Source of the DNA: Stentor coeruleus | Lineage: Eukaryota > Ciliophora > Heterotrichea > Heterotrichida > Stentoridae | Assembly: GCA_001970955.1 (NCBI GenBank) | Contig: MPUH01000186.1 | Location: 23,283-87,282 of the forward strand | Direction: 5' to 3' | DNA: 64,000 nt | Part shown: positions 21,271-31,031 of the stretch, piece by piece | Position numbering within the stretch: position 1 is the first letter of the stretch | Layout of the letters: every line of letters begins with the position of its first letter | Translations under genes and position numbers: made by a program | Notes under the pieces: generated by a model | Told to the model about the DNA's origin: nothing | The model's database searches: none | What the model saw: the letters and a program-made list of their open reading frames with translations, nothing else

Positions 21271-24015
21271 ATGGAATCAATCCTGGAATACTTTTCACCA
21301 ACACTTGAAAGTGTTGAAATCACTAGTCTCCAAGAATACTCCAACAACGAAATCATAGGCAAAAAAGACATCCCAGTTTTTATCTTCCACATGATCAACG
21401 AGCAATACAAATGGACTGTAGCCAAATCTTATAATGATCTATTAAAATTCCACAAAAAGTTCAAGAAAAGAGTGACAAAGCAATTAGAAATACCTAAAAA
21501 AAGTGAATTTCTTACCATGAACCAAAGCGAAAAAATATCTACCTTAGAAAATTTCTTCAGTGAGTTACTAAGAGATGAAGAAATTTGCAGAAATGCGTTT
21601 TTACAAGAGTTTTTAGAAGTAAGTTATCTAAGTTTCCGTGGTACAACAACAAAATTTAAAGAAGGTTATGTAAAAAAGCAAACAAGAGGAAGAAAAGGTA
21701 ATGATAAGAAATCGTGTAGCTGTGGGAAATACTTTAAAAGGTTTCAAAAACGTTGGATGTTAGTTCGAGAAACTGGTATTGTTTTGTCAAATGATAAATC
21801 AACTATAAATTTAAGCGATAATTTGTTTTTTGACAGCAAATTTTCAATAGTTTTTTCTAAAGAAACGAAATATGAAGATGGGATTTTGATAAATACATCT
21901 AAAAGAGAACTGCTTTTAAGGACTGGGGATTTAGTTGCCCTTGCTTCATGGAAAAAGTCTATTGAGGAGGCTTTGAAAAATGCAGAGTATAGTGAAAGGA
22001 ATAAAAGGTTTAATTCTTTGTATCCAATAAGAACATGGAATAAAGTGAAGATTTTTGTTGATGGGGAGAATTATTTTAGGAAAGTCTATCAGAAATTAAA
22101 AACCGCAAAAAATCAGGTTTTTATCACGGACTGGTGGTTAAGTCCAGAGCTGTATTTGAAAAGACCTGCTGCGAAACATCCGAAAAGCATGTTGTTTACG
22201 GTGCTTAAGAAACTTGCTGATAAAGGAGTATCAATATACGTTCATGTTTTTAATGAAATATCTCAAGCCCTAACTCTGAATTCAAAATACACCGTGCGTA
22301 AACTTCGTGAACACCCTCAAATCAGAGCTATTCGTCACCCAAAACGTCCTCTTAACGATATGCAGCTTCTTTGGTCGCATCACGAAAAAGTTGTTTGTAT
22401 CGATCAGGAAATCGCATTCCTTGGTGGTTTAGATTTATGTTATGGTCGTATGGATAATCAAAAACATAAACTTAAAGATCAAGGAAGCAAACCATATTGG
22501 AATGGAATTGATTATTCAAATAGTAGAATCCAAGATTTTGATAGCAATGTTGGTAATTGGGAAGCTGATAGATTAGATAGAAATAAAGTTCCAAGAATGC
22601 CTTGGCATGATGTTGGGGTTATGATAAGAGGAGATGCAGCTTATGATGTTTCAGTAAATTATATAGAATTATGGAATCATGTAATGACTGATTCTTCAGG
22701 TGGTTATGTTAAAAACAAGGATATTTTAATACCTTTAAAAGCTAAACCAAGGATTAAAAAAAGTATGGTGTCAGCTGGGAACTCGGAAATCAATAAGAGT
22801 AAGGATATTGATGTAAAAGCTTTAGATGAGATTGAAACTGATCGTGAGGAGATTGAAAATTATAGAAAAGAAAGTCAGAAGAAACTTTTGGAGAAAAAAA
22901 CATTAGGGATTAGTGTGAATGAAGAAATAAAAAAACAAGAATATGAAATAAGAGGCTCGTTTTTTAGATCTGGAGCTGAAGGGACGTGTGAATGCCAAGT
23001 TGTTAGAAGTGCAGGAGGATGGTCATATGGTTTAGATACAACTGATCATAGTATTTATACTGCATATCTTTCTTTAATAGATGATGCAGAGCATTTTATT
23101 TATATAGAAAATCAGTTTTTTATATCAAGTACAGCTGGGAAACCTGTTAATAATATAGCCCAAGCACTGGTTGATAAGATTATTGCAATGGCCCGTAAGA
23201 ATCTCCCTTTTAAAGTTATAGTTGTCATACCTTTACTTCCAGGCTTTGCTGGTGATGTAGGGCCAAATTCAGGTAATGTTGTTAAAATCCAGTTACATTG
23301 GGAATATCTGACAATATCTCGAGGACCAAATAGTATCTATAAACAACTTGAAAATGCTCCAGAAATCAAAAACCCAATGGATTATATACAGTTTTATGGC
23401 CTTAGAACCCATGATATACTTAATAATACCCCAGTTACAGAAATTGTATATATCCACAGTAAGCTCATGGTAATTGATGATGAATATATGATTATAGGCA
23501 GCGCAAATATAAACGATCGGAGTATGATAGGTGAGCATGATTCAGAAATTGCTGTTGTTATTAAAGATAAGAATAAAGTAGAAATTCAAATTGATGGGAT
23601 TACAAAAAAAGTCTCTAAAGCAGTTCATGATTTTAGGATGAGTGTTTTTAAAGAGTTTGTTGGAGATTGTAGAGATAAAGATATTGAAGATCCTTTATCA
23701 GTAAATTTTATAAAAGAATGGGAAGGGACAGCAGAAAGTAATACTTTAAAATATAGGGCATTGTTTATGTGTTATCCAGATGATGAAATGATAAGTTTTG
23801 ATGCTATGACAAGGTTGAAAGAAACGGCATTGGTCAAAGTATCTGAAAATATAAACGGTGAACAAGCTGATGCAATTGTTAAGAGGTATAACAAGGAGAA
23901 AAAAGATATTAAAGGCTTTTTGGTTCAGTTTCCTTTAAGGTTTTTAGAAAATGAGGAATTGAAACCTTCAGGTTTGGCATTGGAGAACCTACTTCCAGAA
24001 AAAGGATTTTTATAA
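21271..24015 (+). CDS. Phospholipase D, PX-PH-PLD type
   Basis: PLD cleaves phosphatidylcholine to phosphatidic acid and choline in signalling and vesicle traffic. The 914-aa protein has an N-terminal PX domain (about 25-115), a PH domain (about 128-240, with GYVKKQTRGRKG, KRWMLVRETG and a final Trp helix), and two catalytic HKD motifs. The first is H371-x-K373-x4-D378 (HHEKVVCID). The second is H729-x-K731-x4-D736 (HSKLMVIDD), followed by IGSANINDRSM. This is the architecture of animal PLD1/2 and plant PLD-zeta. An acidic/Lys-rich insert sits between the two PLD halves (about 500-560). The frame is unbroken; the start is the first ATG and the C-terminal LLPEKGFL is near the usual family end. 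Confidence 0.95.
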   Translation: MESILEYFSPTLESVEITSLQEYSNNEIIGKKDIPVFIFHMINEQYKWTVAKSYNDLLKFHKKFKKRVTKQLEIPKKSEFLTMNQSEKISTLENFFSELLRDEEICRNAFLQEFLEVSYLSFRGTTTKFKEGYVKKQTRGRKGNDKKSCSCGKYFKRFQKRWMLVRETGIVLSNDKSTINLSDNLFFDSKFSIVFSKETKYEDGILINTSKRELLLRTGDLVALASWKKSIEEALKNAEYSERNKRFNSLYPIRTWNKVKIFVDGENYFRKVYQKLKTAKNQVFITDWWLSPELYLKRPAAKHPKSMLFTVLKKLADKGVSIYVHVFNEISQALTLNSKYTVRKLREHPQIRAIRHPKRPLNDMQLLWSHHEKVVCIDQEIAFLGGLDLCYGRMDNQKHKLKDQGSKPYWNGIDYSNSRIQDFDSNVGNWEADRLDRNKVPRMPWHDVGVMIRGDAAYDVSVNYIELWNHVMTDSSGGYVKNKDILIPLKAKPRIKKSMVSAGNSEINKSKDIDVKALDEIETDREEIENYRKESQKKLLEKKTLGISVNEEIKKQEYEIRGSFFRSGAEGTCECQVVRSAGGWSYGLDTTDHSIYTAYLSLIDDAEHFIYIENQFFISSTAGKPVNNIAQALVDKIIAMARKNLPFKVIVVIPLLPGFAGDVGPNSGNVVKIQLHWEYLTISRGPNSIYKQLENAPEIKNPMDYIQFYGLRTHDILNNTPVTEIVYIHSKLMVIDDEYMIIGSANINDRSMIGEHDSEIAVVIKDKNKVEIQIDGITKKVSKAVHDFRMSVFKEFVGDCRDKDIEDPLSVNFIKEWEGTAESNTLKYRALFMCYPDDEMISFDAMTRLKETALVKVSENINGEQADAIVKRYNKEKKDIKGFLVQFPLRFLENEELKPSGLALENLLPEKGFL

Positions 24016-24500
24016 GCTTAAAAGGATAATGCGTCAATTTGTATCTAGTTAAAATTAGATTAGGTTTTTATCAGATACAGCTAAAGATATTCAAAATATA
24101 TAGGAAATACAAACATCCAAAAGTTTATAACCTTCTAAATTCCCAGCATTTAATATAATTTTAACTGATTCCCCCACAAATCCTCAAAAATCATCAGTTA
24201 TTTTTATATAAAAAACACTTAAACTTATTAAAAAACCTAAACCACGACAAACTTTTCGNTTGTATCTAGTTAAAATTAGATTAGGTTTTTATCAGATACA
24301 GCTAAAGATATTCAAAATATATAAAAAATACAAACATCCAAAAGTTTATAACCTTCTAAATTCCCAGCATTTAATATAATTTTAACTGATTCCCCCACAA
24401 ATCCTCAAGAATCATCAGTTATTTTTATATAAAAAACACTTAAACTTATTAAAAAACCTAAACCACGACAAACTTTTCGAAATCCCTAAGCGAAATAAAT
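24016..24500. other. Intergenic 485 nt, mostly an assembly duplication
   Basis: Real unique length is about 264 nt once the N-joined duplicate at 24039-24479 is collapsed. It is C-rich before the C2 gene. No other feature seen. Confidence 0.7.
24039..24479. repeat. Assembly duplication around N at 24259
   Basis: Positions 24039-24258 and 24260-24479 are the same 220 nt with about three mismatches, joined by one N. It is intergenic, so no gene is damaged. Confidence 0.93.
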
Positions 24501-25175
24501 ATGAATCAACACGGAACACTTATAATCCGACCAATATGCGCCCGAATGACCCGCGACACTGATTTCCTATCTAAAATGGACCCTTACTGTATCATAACCC
24601 TCGGTTCTCAAAAGCAAAAGACTCGAATTGCCAGTGGTGCTGGGAAAATGCCTTCATGGCAAGATCAGTTTGTATTTAAAAAAACATATGAAGATACTAT
24701 TTCTGTAGCAGTTTGGGATTATGATAGTAATTCAAGAGATGATCTTGTAGGTGAAGCTGTTGTCCCAATAGGAAGAATTTTATCAACACCAAATTGGGAT
24801 GATTGGGTTGAATTAGCATATAGAGGGAAAAAATCAGGAGATATTAGACTTAGTACAACTTTTACTCCTGATCAACAAGTAGGAATGCAAGGAGGTCCTC
24901 AGGTTATATATCAACAAGTTTATAATCCTATGCCTGGAAATATTGGTTATCCTTCTTATCCTATAATTCCACCTCAATTACAAGGTATGGGTTATCCACC
25001 ACCACCACCACAATTTGGAGCTTATGGACTACCTGTACCTATACCAGGACCTATGCCTGGATATCCACCACAAATGATGTATGGAATTCCTCAACAAACA
25101 CCTTATCCTGGAACATATACACAACCTTACCCTGGACCACCACCACCTTATGGATATCCACCACCACCTTATTAG
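24501..25175 (+). CDS. C2-domain protein with Pro/Gly/Tyr-rich tail
   Basis: Residues ~5-125 of this 224-aa protein form a C2 domain: LIIRPICARM, MDPYCIITLG, W then F-V-F-K, VAVWDYDSNSRDDLVGEAVV. Aspartates at D27, D73, D75 and D80/81 sit where C2 domains bind Ca2+, so Ca2+-dependent membrane binding is plausible. The C-terminal ~95 residues are a low-complexity Pro/Gly/Tyr/Gln tail with PPPP and GYP/PYP motifs, as in small plant C2 (SRC2-like) proteins and ciliate C2 proteins. No membrane segment. The start is the ATG directly after the joined duplicate. Confidence 0.9.
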   Translation: MNQHGTLIIRPICARMTRDTDFLSKMDPYCIITLGSQKQKTRIASGAGKMPSWQDQFVFKKTYEDTISVAVWDYDSNSRDDLVGEAVVPIGRILSTPNWDDWVELAYRGKKSGDIRLSTTFTPDQQVGMQGGPQVIYQQVYNPMPGNIGYPSYPIIPPQLQGMGYPPPPPQFGAYGLPVPIPGPMPGYPPQMMYGIPQQTPYPGTYTQPYPGPPPPYGYPPPPY

Positions 25176-25335
25176 AATAGTTTAATTAAAAAAAAGTTAG
25201 GATTTTGTGGAAAATCGAAAAAGGTAAAATCTTCAATCTTCCTACCTATTTTTTATTTTTAAAACCACATAATAACACTTTACTTCCACATATTTATTTA
25301 GGTAATTTTAATTCACTCAAATTTTCCACTATAAA

Positions 25336-26422
25336 ATGTCAATAAGCCCATATCTAAGTTATCTAAAATTTATCGAAACCACTCATCATTGTACCTGCCA
25401 ATGCCTAAACCTAGAAAGCACTTATCTTATAATAGGGACTAGCGAAGGTTACTTACTCAAAATAAACCTTATACAAAACGATATAGAAAGTCAGCATCCA
25501 ACCGATTTAATAAGTATTTCTTGTTTAGTCATGTCTGCATATAATAAGTTTTACGCATGCGGGGCTTTAGGAGGAATAAACCTCTATTCTTTCCCAAACA
25601 TAGAAATAATAAGCAAACTAACAGGTCACAATGATAAAGTTAACTGTATAGTCCTAAACAAATCAAAAAGTCATCTTTTTTCTTCAAGTAACGATAAACG
25701 TATTATCCAATGGGACATAAATAAATCCACATATAAAATCCTTTATGAGCATATATCATCAGCATACTCTTTAGCTATTTGTAACAAATCTACTTATCTA
25801 GCATCAAGTTATAAAAACAATGAAATTATTGTTTATAATATTGAATCAAATCAAGAAAATCAAAACATTATAAATACTAAACAAAGGATTTCATGTATGG
25901 TTTTTACACCTAATTGTGAGTATTTAATATGTGGAGATTTAGAACAAAGTGTATATTTGTTTAAATATAAAACTTGGGAAAAAATTAGAGAGTTTAAAGG
26001 ACATGATGGTCAAATAAGTTATATGAGTGTTTCAAATAATAGTAGAGTTCTTATTACTTCTTCATATGACCAGTGTATTAAAATTTGGGATTTATTAGGT
26101 GTTGAAGATGAATGGGAGGCTAAAGAAATGTATATGCTTGAAGGACATGCTGGATGGGTTAATGGAGTTNGAATGGGAGGCTAAAGAAATGTATATGCTT
26201 GAAGGACATGCTGGATGGGTTAATGGAGTTGTTTTTAGTAGAGATAATAGAGTTGTTTATTCTGTATGTGAAGAAAGAAAAGTGGGGATTTGGCGTATGG
26301 AGAATATACCTGTTGGTAGAGTGGAGGATGGGATGAAAAAAGGCAAGTTTATGTGTGCAGGAGTAGCTGCCGCGGTTTTTGCCGGGGTTTTAGTGTATAA
26401 AGTTATGAGGAAGAAAAAATAG
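25336..26422 (+). CDS. WD40-repeat protein with C-terminal membrane anchor
   Basis: Dropping the duplicate at the N (26170) gives a 341-aa protein. About six to seven WD40 repeats are visible (LTGHNDKVNCIVLNKSKSHL, FSSSNDKRIIQWD, FKGHDGQISYMSVS, TSSYDQCIKIWDL, LEGHAGWVNGVVFS, VYSVCEERKVGIW). After the propeller the chain ends in a hydrophobic helix (CAGVAAAVFAGVLVYKV) and MRKKK, so the propeller should be tethered to a membrane by a C-terminal anchor. Tail-anchored WD40 proteins are uncommon. Partner and organelle are unknown. It is tandem with the C2 gene (160 nt apart) and convergent with the DHHC gene. Confidence 0.88.
26110..26230. repeat. Assembly duplication around N at 26170
   Basis: Positions 26110-26169 and 26171-26230 are the same 60 nt, with no mismatch seen. 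It falls inside the last WD40 repeats. Removing one copy plus N restores the frame. Confidence 0.95.
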
Positions 26423-26525
26423 AATTATTTTACAAGTTTTAAATATATGTTGAGATGAGATTTTAGGTTTTAAGTATTAGAATATGTGGGTTTATACATG
26501 ATTTGAGTTTTTATTATTTATTACT

Positions 26526-27338
26526 TTATCTATTCACTATTTTCGAAGACTCCTGATTTTCTCTATCAGAATTATTCAAAGCTTGTATTTCAGGGTCATT
26601 ACTCTTAGACTCCCCAGTTCTCTCAGCTGAAACCTGTGCTTTTTTTGGCATGGAGTCTTTAGAAAGGTATTGATAAGTTGTCATTTTCCTTTTAATCAGC
26701 CACAAATGAAATATGATCAAATATCCATTAAAAAATGATACAATCCCTGCTGAAATAGTAGAAATCATCACAAGCACCAAGCTTATTTTCGCTGAATGTA
26801 AATAAAGAATAGATTCTAAAAGTTGTATATACATATTATTGTCATAATAAAACATACAAATATTATCGATTCCAGCAGCAATAATAAGAATTAAAAGTAT
26901 TTCAAGATTAAAAATCAGCTTCATGAATATTTGATAATTCAATTTTCCAATACAATTATTAACCCAAGTGCAATGATGATCAAAATTATCAACACATCGA
27001 TAACAAATCATACAATGTTTACTTTCATCATGTACTGGACTATGACAAAGTGCACAAAAGTTGTTGTAATCCCCTGAAAATGGTGTTGTGGTTCTTAGTG
27101 AAAGTTTGAATTGGGTTATGTAAGGATCAGTAGGGTCGGATTTGGTTATTTTTATCCCGAAATAGAGAAGAAAACCAAACAGAAAGGTATATATTGCGGT
27201 CATGAGTACTATTGCAAGGCAATACTTTATTGATACGAGGAGGGAGAAATAGATTCCGGTCCAGTATAGGATTAATATCCAGCTTAGTATCTGCTGAAAA
27301 CTTAGAGGCGTATTAAATCCGGTAGGTTTTACGTTCAT
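26526..27338 (-). CDS. DHHC palmitoyltransferase
   Basis: Protein S-acyltransferase that attaches palmitate to cytosolic Cys of membrane proteins. The 270-aa protein has two N-terminal spans (about 17-35 and 41-63), then a Cys-rich domain with FCALCHSPVHDESKHCMICY, CVDNFDHHCTWVNNCIG and catalytic D120-H121-H122-C123. Two more spans follow (about 143-165 and 180-210) and a polar Ser-rich tail. The typical TTxE motif is not obvious; only TTYQY is seen after span 4. Possible clients nearby include the MGC-type proteins at 4.8 and 52.2 kb, but this is only speculation. Confidence 0.95.
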   Translation of the reverse strand: MNVKPTGFNTPLSFQQILSWILILYWTGIYFSLLVSIKYCLAIVLMTAIYTFLFGFLLYFGIKITKSDPTDPYITQFKLSLRTTTPFSGDYNNFCALCHSPVHDESKHCMICYRCVDNFDHHCTWVNNCIGKLNYQIFMKLIFNLEILLILIIAAGIDNICMFYYDNNMYIQLLESILYLHSAKISLVLVMISTISAGIVSFFNGYLIIFHLWLIKRKMTTYQYLSKDSMPKKAQVSAERTGESKSNDPEIQALNNSDRENQESSKIVNR

Positions 27339-27600
27339 TATTATAAAGCTTATATTTAATATTCTCTTTAAATAACTCTCTCAGTGTTTAATTTTTTATC
27401 CTCAAAACACTTTAGACGCCTTATGATCTCTAAAATTCATAAACTTATTTATTTGCCTTAAAAACTTATCTTCCTCTTTATTAAAAAATAAAAATTCTCA
27501 ACTTCACATTTAAAATCATCATCTTTGCTTTAAAACCTAAAAGCTTTTCCTATCATAAATCCCCAAGATATCATAAAATTCACTTTAATAAATACCCAAA

Positions 27601-29088
27601 ATGGATTTTGTTTTTCGATCTCAAAAAAAGAAAACCATGAAATATTTGACTGTTGATGACATAAACGATTTCGAAGAAATCCTAGTTGTAAATTCCCCAA
27701 GATCAGTAGAAGCTTGTTTAAGAGAAGGTGTAAAACCTCAAGACTTACTTTTTATTCCAGAAGAAGAATTTATATATTCCCAATACTCTGAAGATATAAA
27801 ACATTTGCATTATGAGTTTTTTGAAGCTAAAAGAAAAGAAATTTTATCAAACATAAGAAAGACGAGAAAAGTTATAGTTAGTGAACATGAAAATATCACA
27901 AGAAGTTCAACAACGATGAATGCATCTTTTGTTAAAAGTAAAAAAGAAGAGGAAAGGTTTTTAAATGTAAAAGCAAAAAGCATATGCGATATGATAAAAA
28001 GACAGGATGTTATTGAAAAAAGCATACAAATCAAAGAAATGGAACACAGTTTGTTATTGGATAAAATCATGTTAAACAATTCTACTATGGCCGAAGCTGT
28101 AAAAAAACGTAACGAGTCGATGTTTGAACTGAAAAACCATAGGCAAAAAAAATTTGTAAAAGAACAGCATTTGATAGAACAAAATAAAATAAAATACTAT
28201 GAAAAAAACGTCGAAGAGCTTAGAAGGTTAGTCAAAATGGAAAAAGATAAACTTAAAGAGATAAGCGAAAAAAGACAGAGACATGAGGCTAAAACTCAGT
28301 ATTACTATCAAAAAATGCTTTTACAAGATGCAAAAATCCAAGAGCTCAGGAAGAATAAACTAGCAGAAAATGATGCTAAAGCTAAAGATCTTATAGAAAA
28401 CATAATAGTCGAAAAAGTTAAAAAGCAAAAAATCCTTGAAAACAAATGGAATGAGAAAATACGCCGAACAGCTGAAGTGAAAAAAAGAATAAACAACACA
28501 ATAGATAAAAGACAAATTGAATATTACAAAATAAAAAAAATCGCTGATAGAAAATTTGAAGATTTTATGAGGAATCGGGATGTATCTAAAGAGCCAAAAA
28601 GACAATCAAGTAAGATTTTCAAAGTTTATGAAACAATAGAAATTGATCAATATCATAAGAAAAAACGATTAGAAAACAAACTTAATGATGCCCTTTCTAG
28701 GATAGAAGGGAAAAAACATAATGATCAGAAAATACTTGAATATAAAAAACAGATAAATTCTTTGAAGAAATTGAAACAGGGTTGGAATATTCAAAGGATT
28801 AAAAATAAAGAAGAATATATGAGGGAAATAGCTAAAAGTAAATTTGTGGATAGATGTAAGAAAATTGATGAAATTGAAGAAAATAAAATTAGAGAGATGA
28901 ATAAGAGGGAGGAAGAAGAAATTAGAGGAGGATTAAGGGATTTTGAATTGAGGCAAGCGATTTATAGGATGTCGACTAGTAAATTGTGGGATAAGCAACA
29001 GTTGATAGGGTTGTTAGGTTTCAAAGAAAAAACTAAAAGCGATTTTATTAAGAAGAATATAAGTTTGCATGATAGCTTAGAAATGTAA
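27601..29088 (+). CDS. Long charged coiled-coil protein with PRSxEAC N-terminal motif
   Basis: A 495-aa protein. The first ~70 residues carry a compact motif: VNSPRSVEACLREGVKPQDLL then FIPEEEF. This resembles the start of some cilium-related coiled-coil proteins (CCDC177-like) where an S-P-R-S-x-x-A-C-x-x-x-G-x-x-P-x-E/D-L-L line is found. The rest is a nearly continuous Lys/Glu/Arg-rich coiled coil (about 80-470), rich in basic clusters. No signal peptide or membrane span. A role in axoneme or basal body is an inference from the motif and the type of organism. Confidence 0.8.
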   Translation: MDFVFRSQKKKTMKYLTVDDINDFEEILVVNSPRSVEACLREGVKPQDLLFIPEEEFIYSQYSEDIKHLHYEFFEAKRKEILSNIRKTRKVIVSEHENITRSSTTMNASFVKSKKEEERFLNVKAKSICDMIKRQDVIEKSIQIKEMEHSLLLDKIMLNNSTMAEAVKKRNESMFELKNHRQKKFVKEQHLIEQNKIKYYEKNVEELRRLVKMEKDKLKEISEKRQRHEAKTQYYYQKMLLQDAKIQELRKNKLAENDAKAKDLIENIIVEKVKKQKILENKWNEKIRRTAEVKKRINNTIDKRQIEYYKIKKIADRKFEDFMRNRDVSKEPKRQSSKIFKVYETIEIDQYHKKKRLENKLNDALSRIEGKKHNDQKILEYKKQINSLKKLKQGWNIQRIKNKEEYMREIAKSKFVDRCKKIDEIEENKIREMNKREEEEIRGGLRDFELRQAIYRMSTSKLWDKQQLIGLLGFKEKTKSDFIKKNISLHDSLEM

Positions 29089-29368
29089 TTTTATGATGTA
29101 TGATGTTGAAAATATATGGTTTTTGGGGATTAGTAATAGAATAAACTGCAGATAAGCTTGAAAAGTTATTTGATCGTTAAGGTAAAAAATATAAGAATTT
29201 TTATAATATAAACTATATCATGCAATATCTTTAGAATTACTAATGTGAAATTATTATATCTAAATATTTCAAAGACCATGACAAAAAGTATTATAAAATA
29301 TCTTTACACTGCAGTTCTACACATAAGTGAATTTAGTTTATATTATCTAGATAATTATATTAATTTTT

Positions 29369-30058
29369 ATGGCTGCGAGAATATTTGCTTATGCTGCTGC
29401 TGCACTGTGCACAACAGCTGCAGTAGCAATGTATATCAGATCTCGGAACAACTCTAAAGATTATATAAAGAAAACAATACTAACAAAAGAAAGCTACAAA
29501 GAGGTTTGTCATGAAATCCGGAAATATTTTTCAGAGATATATTATAAAGAGCTAAACCTTTCGAGAATTGAAAGAAGAAGTCTTATATCACGATCTGCAG
29601 AGTATGAAAAAATTGCCTCAAATTTTCAAAAGCGTTTGAAGCCTATGCTCGAAGAAGCTCAATTGAAGACAATCAAACAATACAGAATATCAAAAAAGTA
29701 TTTCGAAGATTCAGTTAATTATTATGATTCAGACCCTGAATTAAAAGAATTTGGAGATCAACTTGTTCAACCACTTCCTATGAAAAATACTGGGAAAAAA
29801 TTGAGTAAAGAAGAAACTAGGGTAATTTTAAACTATTATTCAACAAGGCTTAAAGAGTTTGAGTCTGAATGCCCTGATTTAGATGAGTATATGCTTATAA
29901 ACATGCAGATTGAAGATGAAATTTATAGGACTTATAAAGTTGAAATGGAAGATTTGAATGCAGGCTTTGAAATGTATAAGAGTGATATGGAAGATATTGT
30001 TGAACCACTTAAAAATCAGACTTCATATGTTTTTGCTTCAACTGATGATTCTTTTTAA
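29369..30058 (+). CDS. N-terminally membrane-anchored helical protein, unknown
   Basis: A 229-aa protein starts with an Ala-rich hydrophobic segment (ARIFAYAAAALCTTAAVAMY) followed by RSRNNSKDYIKK. This is a signal-anchor or mitochondrial-type N-terminal anchor. The remainder is charged and mostly helical, with YKEVCHEIRKYFSEIYYKEL and RLKEFESECPDLDEYMLINM, without a domain I know. Start: the ATG before the hydrophobic stretch. An overlapping frame at 29245-29457 is a shadow. Confidence 0.75.
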   Translation: MAARIFAYAAAALCTTAAVAMYIRSRNNSKDYIKKTILTKESYKEVCHEIRKYFSEIYYKELNLSRIERRSLISRSAEYEKIASNFQKRLKPMLEEAQLKTIKQYRISKKYFEDSVNYYDSDPELKEFGDQLVQPLPMKNTGKKLSKEETRVILNYYSTRLKEFESECPDLDEYMLINMQIEDEIYRTYKVEMEDLNAGFEMYKSDMEDIVEPLKNQTSYVFASTDDSF

Positions 30059-31031
30059 AGGTAGATAAATAATCATAATAGGATTTAGAGAGGATTTTTT
30101 GAGAAACTATGAAATAAATTTGGAAATTGATAGGGTTATTAATGAAATATTAGTTTAAAAAGAATTTTATTATTAGTAATAATGAAAGTTTTATTAGGGA
30201 TAATGGGAAGATTAAGATTTATATTGAAAAACTGAGTATAAAAGATAATATTATGGATTAATAGTATATTAGTTTATTACTAAAACCATACTTGGAATTA
30301 TAGTTTAAAAATATGAATCATTGAGTAATGTGGAAATGTTTATATCCAAAATATATAGAAATAAGGAAAAAATTTAAATTTAGAAATTAATGATATCAAT
30401 TAAGGTTTTAAATCAAAACTCTTTTATCTAGAAAATTAGAAACATACACCTTACTATTAGTAAAATGATTTTTATGAATTTATACTCATCATGCTAGTAT
30501 TAGTTCATATATATTACAATTGATATTTAAGACACTATATTTGAATTTAAAACTTTTGGATTTTCAAACTTAACATTAAATTATATAAGCAAAATGAAAT
30601 CAAATACGACTATCATAAATAAAACTTTTGATATTTTGTAATAAGCTTAACTTTAACTTTATTAATTTGATTTCAAATAATTTTCTCATAAACTTATTAA
30701 AATCCAATCTTATTTGATTTCTGACAAAAAAAATTAATATCTCATTTTTGTTGTATAATATAAATTAATATGTTCACCAGCTTAAAAGCCTCCTGAACAA
30801 CACTGGCTAATTAAAGTGTACTGTTTATTTAATATCACAGTGAAAGAGCTGGTTATTATACTTCCAAGTAATCAATCAAAAAAAACCCCAGAAACTAATA
30901 CCAAAAGCATGCTAAACTAGTTGAAAAAAGTCTTTAAAATTCATTCTCATTCAAAATTTTCTAATAGAATTAGTATAAAAAACCCTATAATTTAAATCAA
31001 AATCTCATATTTTCTAATGGTTATAATAAGT
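30059..31031. other. Intergenic 973 nt
   Basis: AT-rich. No gene or RNA recognised before the giant surface-protein gene. Confidence 0.6.
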
